In this document: piece by piece, positions 41,495 to 53,049 of the stretch
Layout: the number at the start of each line of letters is the position of its first letter
Position numbering within the stretch: position 1 is the first letter of the stretch
Assembly (NCBI RefSeq): GCF_004011695.2
Contig: NC_082411.1
Coordinates: 1,844,001 to 1,908,000, forward strand
Source: Ascochyta rabiei
Lineage: Eukaryota > Ascomycota > Dothideomycetes > Pleosporales > Didymellaceae
DNA: 64,000 bases
Direction of reading: 5' to 3'
Program-made: the position numbers and the translations under genes
The notes under the pieces: generated by a model
Told to the model about the DNA's origin: nothing
The model's database searches: none
Seen by the model: the letters and a program-made list of their open reading frames with translations, nothing else

Positions 41495-42760
41495 AGCTAC
41501 AGACGATACGTCAGACTGATCTAATCTGAGAACTTTCTCTAATGTATAGCTCGCCACTTTCTTTGAGTGTAGGAGTTGACCTTGTTCCTCCATTCATTAA
41601 GAGACCAACTGCTGGACTGAAAAGGTTTTCTTCACATCACAAACACGTCATTTTGCTTTCTATGAGACCTAGCTAGCAAGCTACTCTGGATTCATAAATT
41701 TATTACAGGATCTGCAGCTAGTGGTTACCAAAACCTGACTTGTGCTGTCAACACTACGTTTTAAGAAGAAACCTCAAATCGAGCACGTGCCTGAGCGTCC
41801 ACTCAACCAGCGCCATCTCATGTGCCACTTTCAATCTCCGACACATGTGATGTGAACTCTATTAATCTTGCCTCCCGCCATGCTTACAACGAGAGCCATT
41901 CTTATTGCTGACGTGCATCGCTTGACATAACACTGCTCACATACACTTTTGTCCATATCCATACAATTATGGCTTTTGACAGCGAGCGGATTGACTGTGG
42001 CGACTACTACATTGCACGAAACTGCCTTGTCGTAGGCCTTGAGCTATCTCCTGCTCGTTCGATGTTGGATAAAGGGCACGATGCGTACTACGATGATGAG
42101 AACACATGAGATTATGGCTCTAAGAACTGTTATACAGTCATATCACGAGTTGTCCGCAGGGCTAGACGGATAGCCTAATTGCAGAAAGTCTAATTGGGTT
42201 GATGTTCAGATAGGGGTGTTGGTGGATACACAGGAGGTGGGATTCATGATGCAAAGATTTTCAATGATACCCTTGATAACACACATCTCGGAGAGGTGAT
42301 GGTAGACTGGCCCGGAGACGGCGTGCTGGCCTGCATCTACTACGATTGTTGAAGATCCAAGGTTGGTAGGGAATTTGAGCCGGTGGGTGCGAGGCAGAAT
42401 CCATTATGGAATATCGTTAAGACGCTCAAAAGTCTTGCGTCCAACCACGATATAGGTGGGACGGCCTTCGAAGTGCATCTCACAAGGTTGAGGTGTCCAT
42501 AGAATACACAGAATTTGCCTATTCCTATCTTGAATACAACAGGCTATATTATGCTGCACACCGTCATATTGGCGACTGTGGCTTGGATCGCCCACCGCAT
42601 CATAAAGGCGAGCCTGTTAAGCGTCGACTATGAACTGAGAAAGAATTGGTCTAGGCGTATTGTGACTTGTAGTGCATTTAGTGAAGAAAAGGAACTTCGG
42701 GACAGTATAGGAAGAGATGTGGTGGGGCACTTTACGTTGAGACGGAAGCAGTGGGTATGT
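41495..42760. other. Gene-poor stretch
   Basis: 1.27 kb with stops in all frames. It contains a 46-codon frame at 41969-42109 (MAFDSERIDCGDYYIARNCL at its start) that might be a small gene or an exon remnant, and a short minus-strand frame near 42404-42595. Neither is recognisable. Confidence 0.3.
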
Positions 42761-43480
42761 TCAAGTAAAAAAGATTAGGACCTCATGATTTACAGATCGA
42801 AGACCCCTATCGCAATAATGACCTACTGTTCCCTGAGCAAGCGCCCCAGCAGAAGAAACAATGAAACTCCAGATTGTCGGACAAACGAGGTACAGCGGCA
42901 CACTGACTACCGCGCTGAAGCCAGCTAGCCCCAAAATCCAGATCCATGTGAGTTGCGATAAGCGAGGTTTACTCAGGGTTTGCCATATGAACGTGACTGG
43001 ACCGAGTAACTGCATAATGCTCCCGGAAAATGTTTGCCAGAGATTTAAGTCTTTAGTGCCGCTTGTCGAATCACACGCGAGTAAGGAGACCGTCGGGACG
43101 ATGAACTTTAGCGTAAAGTGTATTTTTTCTCCAACTGAATACGTATTCACAGCATCTTTTGGGGCAGTCGTGTTGTTTCTAACGTAGAAGCCAGTGTCCT
43201 GCGCAAGTCGGTTGAGATTCGAGACATTGATGCATGTAGCTGACCACCACTGTTCCAAATCGGGTGAACCAAAAACGGTTCTCGAGGTGACTTCCATGCT
43301 ATTTTCGAGCAGGCCTCGAAATAGAGCGATCGCCTGTCGAATTCCTGAAGCGGTCTCCTGGTCTTTGCGAGCAGGTCGACGTTGAGACCCGAATTTTGAG
43401 CCGCGACACTGATGGATCTCCGCAGCCCACGTAAGATATCGAGGAGGAACAAAAGCTGGGGACAATTGCAAGCACTCCAT
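42761..43480 (-). CDS. Hypothetical fungal membrane protein (possibly 3'-incomplete)
   Basis: 239 residues with a protein-like N-half (RYLTWAAEIHQCRGSKFGSQ, ETASGIRQAIALFRGLLENS, FGSPDLEQWWSATCINVSNL) and hydrophobic segments in the C-half (FTLKFIVPTVSLLACDST, LTWIWILGLAGFSAVVSVPL, IWSFIVSSAGALAQGTVGHY), suggesting two to three transmembrane helices. I do not recognise the family. The end (DRGLRSVNHEVLIFFT) looks unlike the rest and a GTAAAT at the SV junction could be an intron donor, so a downstream exon may be missing from this call. Antisense frames are shadows. Confidence 0.5.
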   Translation of the reverse strand: MECLQLSPAFVPPRYLTWAAEIHQCRGSKFGSQRRPARKDQETASGIRQAIALFRGLLENSMEVTSRTVFGSPDLEQWWSATCINVSNLNRLAQDTGFYVRNNTTAPKDAVNTYSVGEKIHFTLKFIVPTVSLLACDSTSGTKDLNLWQTFSGSIMQLLGPVTFIWQTLSKPRLSQLTWIWILGLAGFSAVVSVPLYLVCPTIWSFIVSSAGALAQGTVGHYCDRGLRSVNHEVLIFFT

Positions 43481-44359
43481 TTATATCAGGGTTTGTCAAC
43501 CCACACGTTCTTGTCTACCACGTCAAGGAATCGGCGACTTTTTTTGTGCGCATCTGCACGATTAGAATCCATTTATGTTCAGGAAGCAGCTCGTAAAACT
43601 ATACAGAAGCAGTGCAGCTAGTGACAGAGTCTGAAGCTGCTGCTGGATCTGCACTTTTAATCTCCGACAGAACTGTGATGAGCGATTGCGCGTTTCAGTC
43701 TTTATCGCCTCTGATACGCTCACGCAGTGCGTGCGTAGCAAGCTCATTGTGAGATTCTAGAGACCCGGACAGCGCCCAATCGAGCGCTGCAGCTGAGATG
43801 CAGGACCACATTATGTCAAACGTGATCCTGCTCAATTCTGATCCGTCTATAAGGTGCATGATGGTTTGTGTTGAGTTTCAAGTCCAGTTTGTGGTACCAA
43901 GGCGAGTAACGACCTGTGGTTTTGTACAACGGCTGACAACTATAGCCCAAGAGCTTCTACCTGACGAGGATTAGAACAACATGCTTCCATGTCGTCGTAA
44001 CAATCTCGTGGCTCGTTGGGCTGGGTCTGTAGTTTCGGTGCAAGAACGATGGACCTGATCTCGCAAATTGCAGTGGATCTAGATCGATGAGATCTGATAA
44101 GTTGCAAAATTCGGGGTAAACTCGACCGAAGTGTCGATGCCGAACTTATCCTAGGGCTTATCAGATCTAGAATCTGCCGGTTACCTACTTCATGTCGGCA
44201 ACCGCACAAGCGGGAGCTAATCCGCCGACCCCGGAGTCGGCGTCATCGAACATGATCCGACGCAATTGAAAAAGTGACGATGGCGCCACCGCTACAAATT
44301 GTTGCGGCCTCGCATCTCACGTCCGTCGTCCTATTGATTACGACTGATTAATTACGTTT
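43481..44359. other. Intergenic upstream of FMN dehydrogenase
   Basis: 879 bp between divergent frames, without coding signal. The last 300 bp are the probable promoter of the FMN enzyme gene. A GATCTAGATCGATGAGATC stretch near 44070 is rich in GATC/GATA-like words, with no proven role. Confidence 0.35.
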
Positions 44360-45565
44360 ATGATGTCGTACAACAAGAACACCACAGATCTGCATTGCCT
44401 TACGATCGAAGAGCTGCGTGTCCTGGCAGCCCAGCGCATGGACAAGCAGACACGCGACTACTACAATGAAGGCGCCGACTCAGGCTCGACGCTCGCTGAA
44501 AACATCTCCGCATACCAGAAGTACCGCATCCGACCCCGCGTGCTGCGCGATATTTCCGTCATCGACACAACCGTCGATGTCTTCGGCACCAAATCCACCA
44601 TGCCTATCGGCGCAGCGAGCACAGCCATGCATTGCCTTGCGCACCCCGACGGTGAGATTGCCACCGCGCGCGCATGCAAGAACCAGAACGCTGTAATGGG
44701 ACTCAGCAGTTTCGCGACCCAGACGCTTGAAGACGTGAAAGACGCAATTGGCGCGACGCCTATGGCGTTGCAATTGTATCTGTTCGAAGAGCGGGAACAC
44801 AGCGTTAAGCTGATCAAGCGCGCGAAAGCGAAAGGATATAAAGCCGTGCTGCTGACCGTCGACACACCAGCCCTCGGGCGCAGGAACATGGAGATCAGGA
44901 ACCAGTTCACGCTGCCGAAGCACCTCAAGATTGCGAATTTCGCGAATCGAGATGACAAGAACTCCGGGAATAGCAACACCGAGGCGCCGGCGAGTGAAGC
45001 TGGGTATCACGATGGCGAAAAGCGCGTTCTGCCCAAGGGACCGATCAGATTCCACACGCACGCTGCAAATCCTACCTTGACGTGGGAGAAGGATATTGAG
45101 TGGTTGAAGGAGCAGTGTCATCCTGAGATGGAGGTCTGGGTCAAAGGTATTGCGACGGGTGAGGATGCGCTGCTTGCAGTCCACCATGGCGTTGATGGCA
45201 TCGTCGTGTCGAACCACGGAGGTCGACAGCTGAACGGTGCGCTGGCGACAATCGATGCGCTTCCTGAAGTTGTGCAGGCTGTCAGAAGTCAGGAGAAAAA
45301 GATTCCTGTTCATGTCGACGGCGGTATTCGTCACGGCACCGACGTGTTCAAAGCGCTGGCGTTGGGGGCGGATTTTGTGTGGATTGGCAGGCCGATCCTG
45401 TGGGGGTTGGCGTACAAGGGGCAGGAGGGTGTTGAGCTTGCACTTCAGTTGATTCGCGACGAATTCAAGCTGTGTATGGGTCTTGCTGGCGTGACTAGTG
45501 TCAAAGACATCAGCCCGGAGTATCTTGTCAAGATTGACAAAAGCGGTTTTGTAGCTCGTCTGTAG
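44360..45565 (+). CDS. FMN-dependent alpha-hydroxyacid dehydrogenase/oxidase
   Basis: 401 residues, intronless. Oxidises an L-2-hydroxyacid (lactate, glycolate or longer) to the 2-oxoacid using FMN. Family landmarks: DYYNEGADSGSTL near residue 35, RPRVLRDISVIDTTVDVFG, MPIGAASTAMHCLAHPDGE, AVLLTVDTPALGRRN, VWVKGIATGEDALLAVHHGV (active-site Lys), SNHGGRQLNGALATIDALPE with the catalytic His near residue 286, VDGGIRHGTDVFKALALGAD and IGRPILWGLAY (phosphate binding). All FMN-binding and catalytic positions look intact. There is no cytochrome b2 domain, so it is of the short glycolate/lactate-oxidase type. The last three residues, ARL, fit a type-1 peroxisomal signal, which suggests peroxisomal location (inference). 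Stands alone in a decayed region. Confidence 0.93.
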   Translation: MMSYNKNTTDLHCLTIEELRVLAAQRMDKQTRDYYNEGADSGSTLAENISAYQKYRIRPRVLRDISVIDTTVDVFGTKSTMPIGAASTAMHCLAHPDGEIATARACKNQNAVMGLSSFATQTLEDVKDAIGATPMALQLYLFEEREHSVKLIKRAKAKGYKAVLLTVDTPALGRRNMEIRNQFTLPKHLKIANFANRDDKNSGNSNTEAPASEAGYHDGEKRVLPKGPIRFHTHAANPTLTWEKDIEWLKEQCHPEMEVWVKGIATGEDALLAVHHGVDGIVVSNHGGRQLNGALATIDALPEVVQAVRSQEKKIPVHVDGGIRHGTDVFKALALGADFVWIGRPILWGLAYKGQEGVELALQLIRDEFKLCMGLAGVTSVKDISPEYLVKIDKSGFVARL

Positions 45566-46466
45566 GTGTGATGGGTCTGTACTTTTTCTCTAACTGCATG
45601 CGCAAATTGATATGATAGAACGGTTTGCTCGCTTCTGCTTTTTGGTGGATTCGAGTACGAACATCGGCTCGAAATTGATTATTGTCTGGGCTACAGTCAC
45701 ATCACTGGAATGTGAAATACGTACAAACTCCCTAGCGACGGCAATGTCTGCAATGAAGCAAAGCGAAATTCGAGGTGTTGTTGATATCGAGAGTGATGGC
45801 TCAAGCGAGACGGTGCCTAAGCGCACGTACCTTCTCCATTACTCACTCTTGTCTTTTGCATTCGAGAAGAAGGCTTCCACGGTCGATGCAACACGAGTGC
45901 CAAACGATATAGCAATGACCTTAAACCACCCAGTTGGTCACATGTCAAACAGGATAATTACAGTTCTTTCTTTGTGCAGAAATTAAATCCATCTCTGGCA
46001 CTGACGTACGCCATGCAAATGAGCCTCAACTTGCGTACCCATGCGCTCAAAGCGAGGAACGGCTCTCAGGAACACGGTGCCAAATCTTCACCGTTCCCAA
46101 CAAACTCTTGGCCGCGCACTCCATTCGCATGCTGGATTTATCGAACTCTGATTGCTTCGCTAAAGATCGGCCAGATACTACCGGCCCGCTAGTTGTTAGC
46201 GGCCGTTAGATCGAAGGAGTTAATGCAGGCTGCTGACTGCCAAGGAATACTCCGACCAGATCGACATACGCCAGACGTCCCTTAAGTCCTATATTTCTTC
46301 AGCGATAGCAATGAGGCTAATAGGATATCTGTATTTCTGGGGAAACTCAGCCTCATTTCGTGTCTCCTAGACGGCATGGCCCGCTGATCCACGCCGTATC
46401 AGCAGTTTGCATATATTTGCAAAATTCGCCCTCAAGCTGACAACATCACGGGCTTTCCGACCAAGA
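45566..46466. other. Intergenic, no gene seen
   Basis: 901 bp between two plus-strand genes, with only chance frames. It includes the presumed promoter of the bZIP gene. Confidence 0.35.
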
Positions 46467-47528
46467 ATGTCAGCAAACTATGTATCGACGCTCTCAAATG
46501 AAGACCCTGCGGAGCCCATTGAGCTAGGCTGGTCTTCCGAGCGACCTCCGTTGCGTGACAGTAGAGAAGATTGGACAGGAATCACCAATCCTTCCGAGAG
46601 GAGAAAATTGCAGAATCGACTGAATCAGCGAGCTCGCAGTCAGTGCGACCCTTATCATTCAAAGTAAAGCTCTCTCTGAAATGACTCTGCTGCAGGAGAA
46701 AGAGCCAGGAAAAGGACTTCGCGAGAAGCCACAGCAATTGCGGGACTCTCGTCTTCACAGGATCATACACGGTCCAGTGGATCTGGCATTCCTGGCAGCA
46801 CAGCTGCATCCCCATCGCGCCAAGAACCAGATAGCGTTATTACGGTTGACGTTAAGCGGCTCCAATCTAAAAGATGCATAGCGTCTATGCCTCAAGTGCA
46901 GGCCTTGATGAGTCGTTTCGCAGATCATGCATACGCTAGCTACATGCAAGGGGCGCCTGCAGTGGCGCACCTACCGCTTCTTGTCAGATACAACGTATCT
47001 ACTGCGCTAGCAACAAATGCGGGACTATTGGGTGTCACTGAGGAGTTCTATCGGTGGGAAGGCATTTCTCCCATGAACAAGCAAGGCCCATTGCTGGGTT
47101 TAACCTTCCACAATCAGTTCAAGAATTGGCCGGCAACCCTACAGCCTACACAACTACAGCTTTCGATGGAGCATCATCCATGGGTCGATTGTTTCCCCTG
47201 GCCAAGATTACGCGATAACTTGCTCAAAGCCTTTGAACACCCCGACTTGTGCGACGAAGATGAATTATGTCACGATCTCTGTAATTACGAAGACGCGGAA
47301 AGATACCCAATGCTTCTCATCTGGGGATCGCCCTGGAATTCTCGCAGCTGGGAGCTTAGCGAAGAATTTCTCAAGAAATGGGCCTGGCTGCTGAGTGGTT
47401 GTGGGGAAATGATCGTAGCAACAAACCACTGGCGGGTCAAAAGAGGCGAAACCATGATTACACCACAACAGTTTGCCGACTGGATTAGGCTAAGCCTACC
47501 GATACGATTGAGCCCCTCGGGGACTTGA
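46467..47528 (+). CDS. bZIP transcription factor with DUF3425 domain
   Basis: 334 residues in two exons, 46467-46638 and 46696-47528; a 57 bp intron (donor GTCAGT) interrupts the basic region. Spliced, it reads WTGITNPSERRKLQNRLNQR then ARRERARKRTSR, the DNA-contacting basic region of the AP-1/DUF3425 bZIP group. A leucine zipper is short or absent after it, as is common in this group. The C-terminal DUF3425 region (about 140-330) includes LPLLVRYNVSTALATNAGLL, TLQPTQLQLSMEHHPWVDCF PWPRLRDNL and WGSPWNSRSWELSEEFLKKW. The start at 46467 is the first ATG in frame; the frame is open further upstream. A nuclear regulator is expected; targets unknown, though the nearby FMN dehydrogenase is a conceivable neighbour target (speculation). 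Confidence 0.82.
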
Positions 47529-47639
47529 CGAGAAGTGTCAGCAGATTGCATCCGTCGACCAAAAATCGTGTACGCGCAATGACGCAATTGCTTCTAATAT
47601 ACCTACATATATCTAAAACATTGAGTACTATCTGGTATT

Positions 47640-48880
47640 TCTTACTAAAGCCTTTCCTTCCAGTTCAACAAAACGCCCTGTCCATCTTCGCGCCTCCACC
47701 AAAGCCCAAGACGCAATTCGGCTGGCATCGCGTACTATCTCCAACCACAAACGTCAAAGTATCGCCTGTTGCTATAGGAGGCATTAATTTTGGTAACTCA
47801 TGGAGTGAGCTGTTTAGCAAGAGCGAGGACGCCTCGAAGCTGCCTGATGCCCTTTATGAGATCGGCGGGAATTTCATCATACCTCGAACACCTACAACAG
47901 CGAAGAATCAGAAAAGCTAATTGGTGAATGGATGGAAGCTCGAGGTGTGAGAGATCAGATGGTTGTCGCGACGAAGTACGGTGCTGGGTACAAGTCGTGG
48001 GATAGAGAAGGCGTACCACTGCAGAGCAACTACACCGGACCATCGGCCAAGAGTATGCATATTTCTGTAAGAGATTGCTTGAAGAAACTCAGGACGGACT
48101 ACATTGACATACTATACGTGCATTGGTATGAAAGCTAGTCAATACTTCCGCTACTCAAGCTAATTGATGAAGGTGGGACGTCAACCGTAGCGTCGAAGAA
48201 GTGATGCGTGGTTTACACGCACTAGTCATGGCGAAGCAGGTGCTGTACTTTAGGGCATCCGGTATGCCTGCATGGGTAGTAGTCAAAGCGAATGCTTGTG
48301 AGCTTTCCATACACCCGCAATATAACGTTGCCAACTGAAGCACAGATGCTCGACACCATGGACTTACACCGTTTTCCATTTATCAAGGCCGCTGGAACGC
48401 TGCCTTCCGCGTCATAGTAATCTGAAATCGTCCCAATGTGTGAAGACCAAGGAATGGCCATCACATCTTGGGCCTCGCTAGGTGGAGGACAGCCGGCCAC
48501 GAAAGAGCAAAGGGAAGGAATCAAAAACGACCCAGACCATGGCCATGGGTTTTACGAGGCGTCAGAAAATGACATCAAGGTGTGTGAGGTGCTCGAAAGT
48601 CTTGCAACTTAAAAAATTGCAACACTACAAGACATTGTAAGTCTCTTTGACCAAAACTATACTGTCCACCAGCTGATCGTTGTTGGGCTCCGGCGTCTCT
48701 TTTCCACCAATCCACCTACGTCTTTCCAATCGTCGGCGTGTAGAGCATTGAGCATGTCAAGCTTCTGCCGAACGCCTTGAACGTTCATCTGTCAACCAAA
48801 GACATTGATGCGATCCACAAAGCAGGTCCATTCCATCCCCTCTTCCCGACCTCATTCCTTTTTAGTGATAGATACAGTAC
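47640..48880 (+). pseudogene. Frameshifted aldo/keto reductase (NorA-like)
   Basis: Relic of an aldo/keto reductase of the norsolorinic-acid-reductase/aryl-alcohol-dehydrogenase type. The N-part reads KPKTQFGWHRVLSPTTNVKV and VSPVAIGGINFGNSW, then LPDALYEIGGNFI. There a single base is missing near 47880 (expected Asp codon), after which the other frame continues SNTYNSEESEKLIGEWMEA and VVATKYGAGYKSWDREG, CLKKLRTDYIDILYVHW. Two ordinary introns follow (about 48126-48171 and 48299-48346). A second break lies near 48411-48421, before EIVPMCEDQGMAITSWASLG. Further down DHGHGFYEASENDIKV and the tail VHLSTKDIDAIHKAGPFHPL are still readable. At least two frameshifts, so no active enzyme. Confidence 0.75.
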
Positions 48881-50264
48881 ACGCTTGATAGCAGCGGATC
48901 AGACCAATTACCAAATGTCGACTTGGATCAATGCTCCGCCAAAGCAATCACCATATGCATCCCGGTCGTAATAAATATGGACAAGAAAAAATTCACGTCT
49001 GATCGTTATTGGCGGCATTTCATCTATACGGACCATAGGAGGGGTGAGGTAAAGGGGCAGATAGGGAAAACTCTATTTGCACCAAAAAACGATTGCCCGA
49101 CTAAACTTCATGGAGAAATTATGGAATAACACTAATGTAATCAGCGGTATAAAACGTCAAACGTAGTCTTCATTGCAGCGCATAGAATTCGGACGTGAAA
49201 GCGCCTTTATCTTACGGCGATCGAAAGGAATTAGAAGGAAGATGATAATGCAGGCTTAGACGCAGACTCAGCAGATACAGAGGTGAACATACCAAAAGTG
49301 GAAAAGGAATACCAGTGTGAGTTAGGACACAAAACCGGGAGCTCGCAGGGCATTTGTGAAGACAAGTACTCTGGCCAAGACAAAGGTCACACTTGCGAAG
49401 GAGAATTTTTTGCCGTTGGTCGTCGTAGTTCAGAGGGCAACGATTGGTTGGCATCGTCAAAACCATGTACTCAAATCACCTGGAAAGTCAATCGCTGGCT
49501 TCTGGAGCCAAGTAATAGGCTGTATGTTCCATCAACTCCAACTGTTGGTATCAGAAGCAGCAGACGCTTCGAGGTATAGAGTCGTGTGCCGAACTAGCGT
49601 GAACAAATTAGACGAATCTACGGAACGAACTCAAAGCAGGCCTCCAATCGCGGCAGAGTAAGTCGTTTCTACGCAGCTGCCTAGATGTACCTGATGAGCT
49701 TATTCATGTGCACTTCGATATCGTGAACTTTGTAGCTGGGCGGGCCCATCTGGTGATCATCACAATTTAGAGAAAAGGCAAGCAATCTCTAGAGATCTTC
49801 AAATGCAAGTCGCGCGCAAATTAAGCTGGGGTACGTTTGCGAGAGGCTTGGCGTCAGATCACGTTCCTCACAAATTCACAAAAGAATACAGACATTGGCA
49901 TTTTCAACGTTGATAGCCAGGAAAAATGCCAGCAGGCCACTGAAAAGCTTGCTTCGGGATTCGAGAAGGCGTGTCATGGTGTGATCAATGAGCCCTCAGT
50001 GCAAACGTCGTGTCAACGACGGATTTCTTCAGGGAGTCTCTGTGAAGTTAAATGCGGGCTTTCTCAATCCACAAAGGAGTAAAGGTCATGAGCAAGTTTA
50101 GTCAGAAGGTCTACAAGAAAAATCGCATTGCGAACAGAAGACAAGACGCCCAGCGCAGAGGTATATCGAAGGTAATAGCAAGCCCAGAAATCGCATCACC
50201 CAACTCTCCTGAGTCACGAAGTCCCACAACACCTATCAAACAAGTCGAGGCCTTCTTCCAACAT
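48881..50264. other. Gene-poor stretch, possible relics
   Basis: 1.4 kb with only short frames. The 49280-49660 part keeps frames of 98-101 codons with protein-like composition (KENFLPLVVVVQRATIGWHR) in two overlapping phases, which suggests another decayed gene, but I cannot name it. Confidence 0.3.
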
Positions 50265-50786
50265 CTAGAAAAGCTGCGAGATATGCTTCTCCTTTACGAG
50301 CCCAAACTCATCCTTCCCACTCCCCTCACTGCTCCCGCTTCCGCTCCGCTTGTGTGCATCGACATTGCCGCTTCCCATCTTCGGGCTCTCGGCGCCTAGC
50401 GTAGGCGTGCGGCCGCCAATACTCGGGCTACTAGCATTGCTTGCATTTGTGTTGCTTCGCTTCCTGAACACGAGTCCAAGGCCCCAGCCCGAGCCCATGC
50501 TGGGGCTGCTGACAGACGACGGGCCAAAGTAGGTTTCATTCGAGGCGGACATCTTGGGGGAGCTGAATGAAGATGTGGTTGAGAGCGCAGGTGAGGCGCC
50601 TGGCGATGCAGTGTCCCGGCGGAGGGACGTCGTGCCAAGTGATGGGGATTTCCAAAGGTACTTCTCGGCGAACGATGGCCCGCGGCGTAGGTGAGGGCGC
50701 TGTGTCTGCTGAATTTCTACTTCAGCCAGGCGAAGGAACTGCGCCTCGCTCATGGCGAGACGGTCGAAGCTGTCGAAGGTAGACAT
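50265..50786 (-). CDS. Small Ser/Gly-rich hypothetical protein
   Basis: 173 residues, intronless. The N-terminus is plausible and helical (MSTFDSFDRLAMSEAQFLRL AEVEIQQTQ), followed by a conserved-looking PHLRRGPSFAEKYLWKSPSL. The rest is low-complexity Ser, Gly, Pro and Asn with many SP sites (SVSSPSMGSGWGLGLVFRKR, SGSGSSEGSGKDEFGLVKEK) and is probably disordered and phosphorylated. No signal peptide or membrane segment. I do not recognise a family; the ordered N-terminal motif and better codon composition than the surrounding DNA are the reasons for calling it. Confidence 0.55.
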   Translation of the reverse strand: MSTFDSFDRLAMSEAQFLRLAEVEIQQTQRPHLRRGPSFAEKYLWKSPSLGTTSLRRDTASPGASPALSTTSSFSSPKMSASNETYFGPSSVSSPSMGSGWGLGLVFRKRSNTNASNASSPSIGGRTPTLGAESPKMGSGNVDAHKRSGSGSSEGSGKDEFGLVKEKHISQLF

Positions 50787-51772
50787 CTTGTGTGGGTTTG
50801 TGCGAAAGGTAGACTAGAGTCGTTGGATGATCGGATATCTGGTGAAATTGCTTAGGTAGAGACTGTGGTCAAGCAAGATTAAGGTGTTCAAATGAGTGGC
50901 TGTCCTTTCGAGATCCGGCTCTTGGGATAAGAGAATATATTGCTTGAGGGTTGAGGGTACTGAGAGTATGCAACACATCATATACTATTTGGCTTTGACG
51001 TGCTGCAAAACGGAACCCGATGTATGAGTTCTGGTCGGACAAAATCTGCAGCCGCAGCTTGACAGACCCTAGCGAAACCAAGGTTCTAGCGTTATCTGGC
51101 TACCAAGAACAGTAGTTCGGACTGCTGTCAAGTCGTGTTGTGTTCAGCAGTCATGCAACTTTCGGACTTCGACGATGGGGCTGTGCTACACGATCGCCGA
51201 GTCCAACCATGCTGAGCCTTGAGAACCCCGAACGACAAGGGTACCTGGGCCACATATCACCACCTACATCCAGCAATCGGCGCTTGGATTCACCAAGTAC
51301 AAAGTAGGTTGCGCCCAAGTGCACACATTTCGGACTGCGCGCCAGCTGTTTCGTCACGCGCTGTAGATTCGCGTCGATCGCCTTAGGCCGAGCCAAGAGC
51401 GAGATGACAATACTCGGATTCTTTCAGCTATCGCACAGTGTTTTTGCCTACTGCATGTATCTCTTTAAGGTGGGTGCATGTTGGTGGCTGAGTTCGAGAA
51501 GAGAAAAGGTCCGCTTTGGAGTTCATAAGCACTGCGCCTGATGCAGCCTAGTTCCATTACAGTACGATGACCCCGAGCTCGCAGTCTACGCCGTTACTGC
51601 TCTCCCTAAACACTAATACGTCTATCTACGATATCGCCATCCGACACCTTTCTCAATTCTCCAATGGGCTATTCATCTTCAACTTCGGCGTCCGCGAACT
51701 TAGTGGAGCGCTGACAAAAGAGCATTTTTTCTACACAGTCTTGGTCGCTTGTTTTCTGTCTGGAAATCGCCG
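50787..51772. other. Intergenic, no gene seen
   Basis: 986 bp between the promoter side of the small Ser/Gly-rich gene and the 3' end of the multi-exon hypothetical gene. No coding signal beyond chance frames. Confidence 0.35.
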
Positions 51773-53049
51773 TCAAGCCACACGCGATCGCTCGACCTCG
51801 CTCCTTAGCACCCTGATCTCTCTATCTTTGATGATGTTCTCCATTCTGAGCCTCAGAACATCCTCTTCTAGCTTCTGTAGATGATCTTCCGCTTCAGGTC
51901 TAACGTTCATAGCGCCAAGTCCTTGGGTGGGCATTGTCGACAGAGTAGCATCTGGAACCAGTGCTTGATTCGGATCTGAGGTGACGATGGTCGATGGTAA
52001 AGCCGTGGATCCAGAAAAGACTTGATCGAATGTCCGTTAGTCGAGATGGTAGGTGCTGTAAGTCGCTGAGCAGAGACGGCTTTGGCCATTGTTCTGGAAC
52101 CCGCTGTGGTATTTGAAGATCTCCCAGTCGATGTTGGCTTCTCCATCAGCAGTAAAGGCCATTGGTCATTATAGAAACTCATAACGCCTAGGTGAGCTCT
52201 ATTCACGAAAATTAGAGTGGTCGTACTGGACGATAGCTGAACCATTCCGAGGTTGAGGAGTATCGACAGGTCATTTCCGGTTGGCCGAATATGACGATCA
52301 GACGGTACCGCAAGCTGCCTTTTCTTTTACCACGATGTTGAGCAGTACAGGAGTGGACAGGTCTGAGGAAACTGTTATTGTGATCAATTAGCCCTTATAA
52401 GGATTGTAGGTCCGATCGTACAGACCTGCCCGGGATGTTCCTTGGTTCCACATAGGGAGCAGATGCGTTGATACTCTGCAGAGCCGCAGTGTCTCGAAGT
52501 CTAGCAGGTACCACACCAGTTCCCTGTCTTACAGGTATTCTCGGACTCGAAGACCTGCAAAAGTTTGGTTTGATCATAGTAGCCGTTCTCGGGTGGTAAG
52601 AACCTGGTAGGTGATTTTAGCACGACTGCTGGCTGTTGTCTAATCGCGTGGGCACATGAGCAGTGCCGAACTGCCTCTTGGTCGTGAGGAGCTATACTTC
52701 TGCTTTCTCTTGTACACCAAGCGGCATTAGATTTGATCCTGTTGAAGCCCATGGCTCGTCATCCATCGGGCTCGTCTTTGCGTCCAGTGAATTTGGAGAT
52801 TTTGAGTCATGCAACCATCACATCTATTGTTGGCGGTCTACCTCCAGGTTCAAGTAGCTGTTGTTTCCTCGCTGGACGGATACTGGCATGCTCCATAGGC
52901 GGCATGGTAGTATCATCATGCAGGTCAGTGCTGAGTTTGTTTGGCGCTTTATACAACGATTTCAGCGCTGCGAGGGCAGCATCTAGCTCTTGGTGGTTTG
53001 AGTTCTCGGAGACCGACGCGTTGAAAACGCTTAAATCGTCCAGGCTCAT
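51773..53049 (-). CDS. Multi-exon hypothetical protein with C-terminal coiled coil
   Basis: Tentative gene assembled from several minus-strand frames. A likely start at 53049 gives MSLDDLSVFNASVSENSNHQ and ELDAALAALKSLYKAPNKL. Further pieces in compatible order are NSLDAKTSPMDDEPWASTGS (near 52750), MAFTADGEANIDWEIFKYHS GFQNNGQS (near 52130), FSGSTALPSTIVTSDPNQAL (near 52000) and a C-terminal coiled coil, EDHLQKLEEDVLRLRMENII KDREIRVLRSEVERSR, ending at 51773. A branch-point-like CTAAC lies before one putative acceptor near 52035. Exon junctions were not all resolved, and decay instead of splicing is possible. No known family; the coiled coil suggests self-association. Confidence 0.4.
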
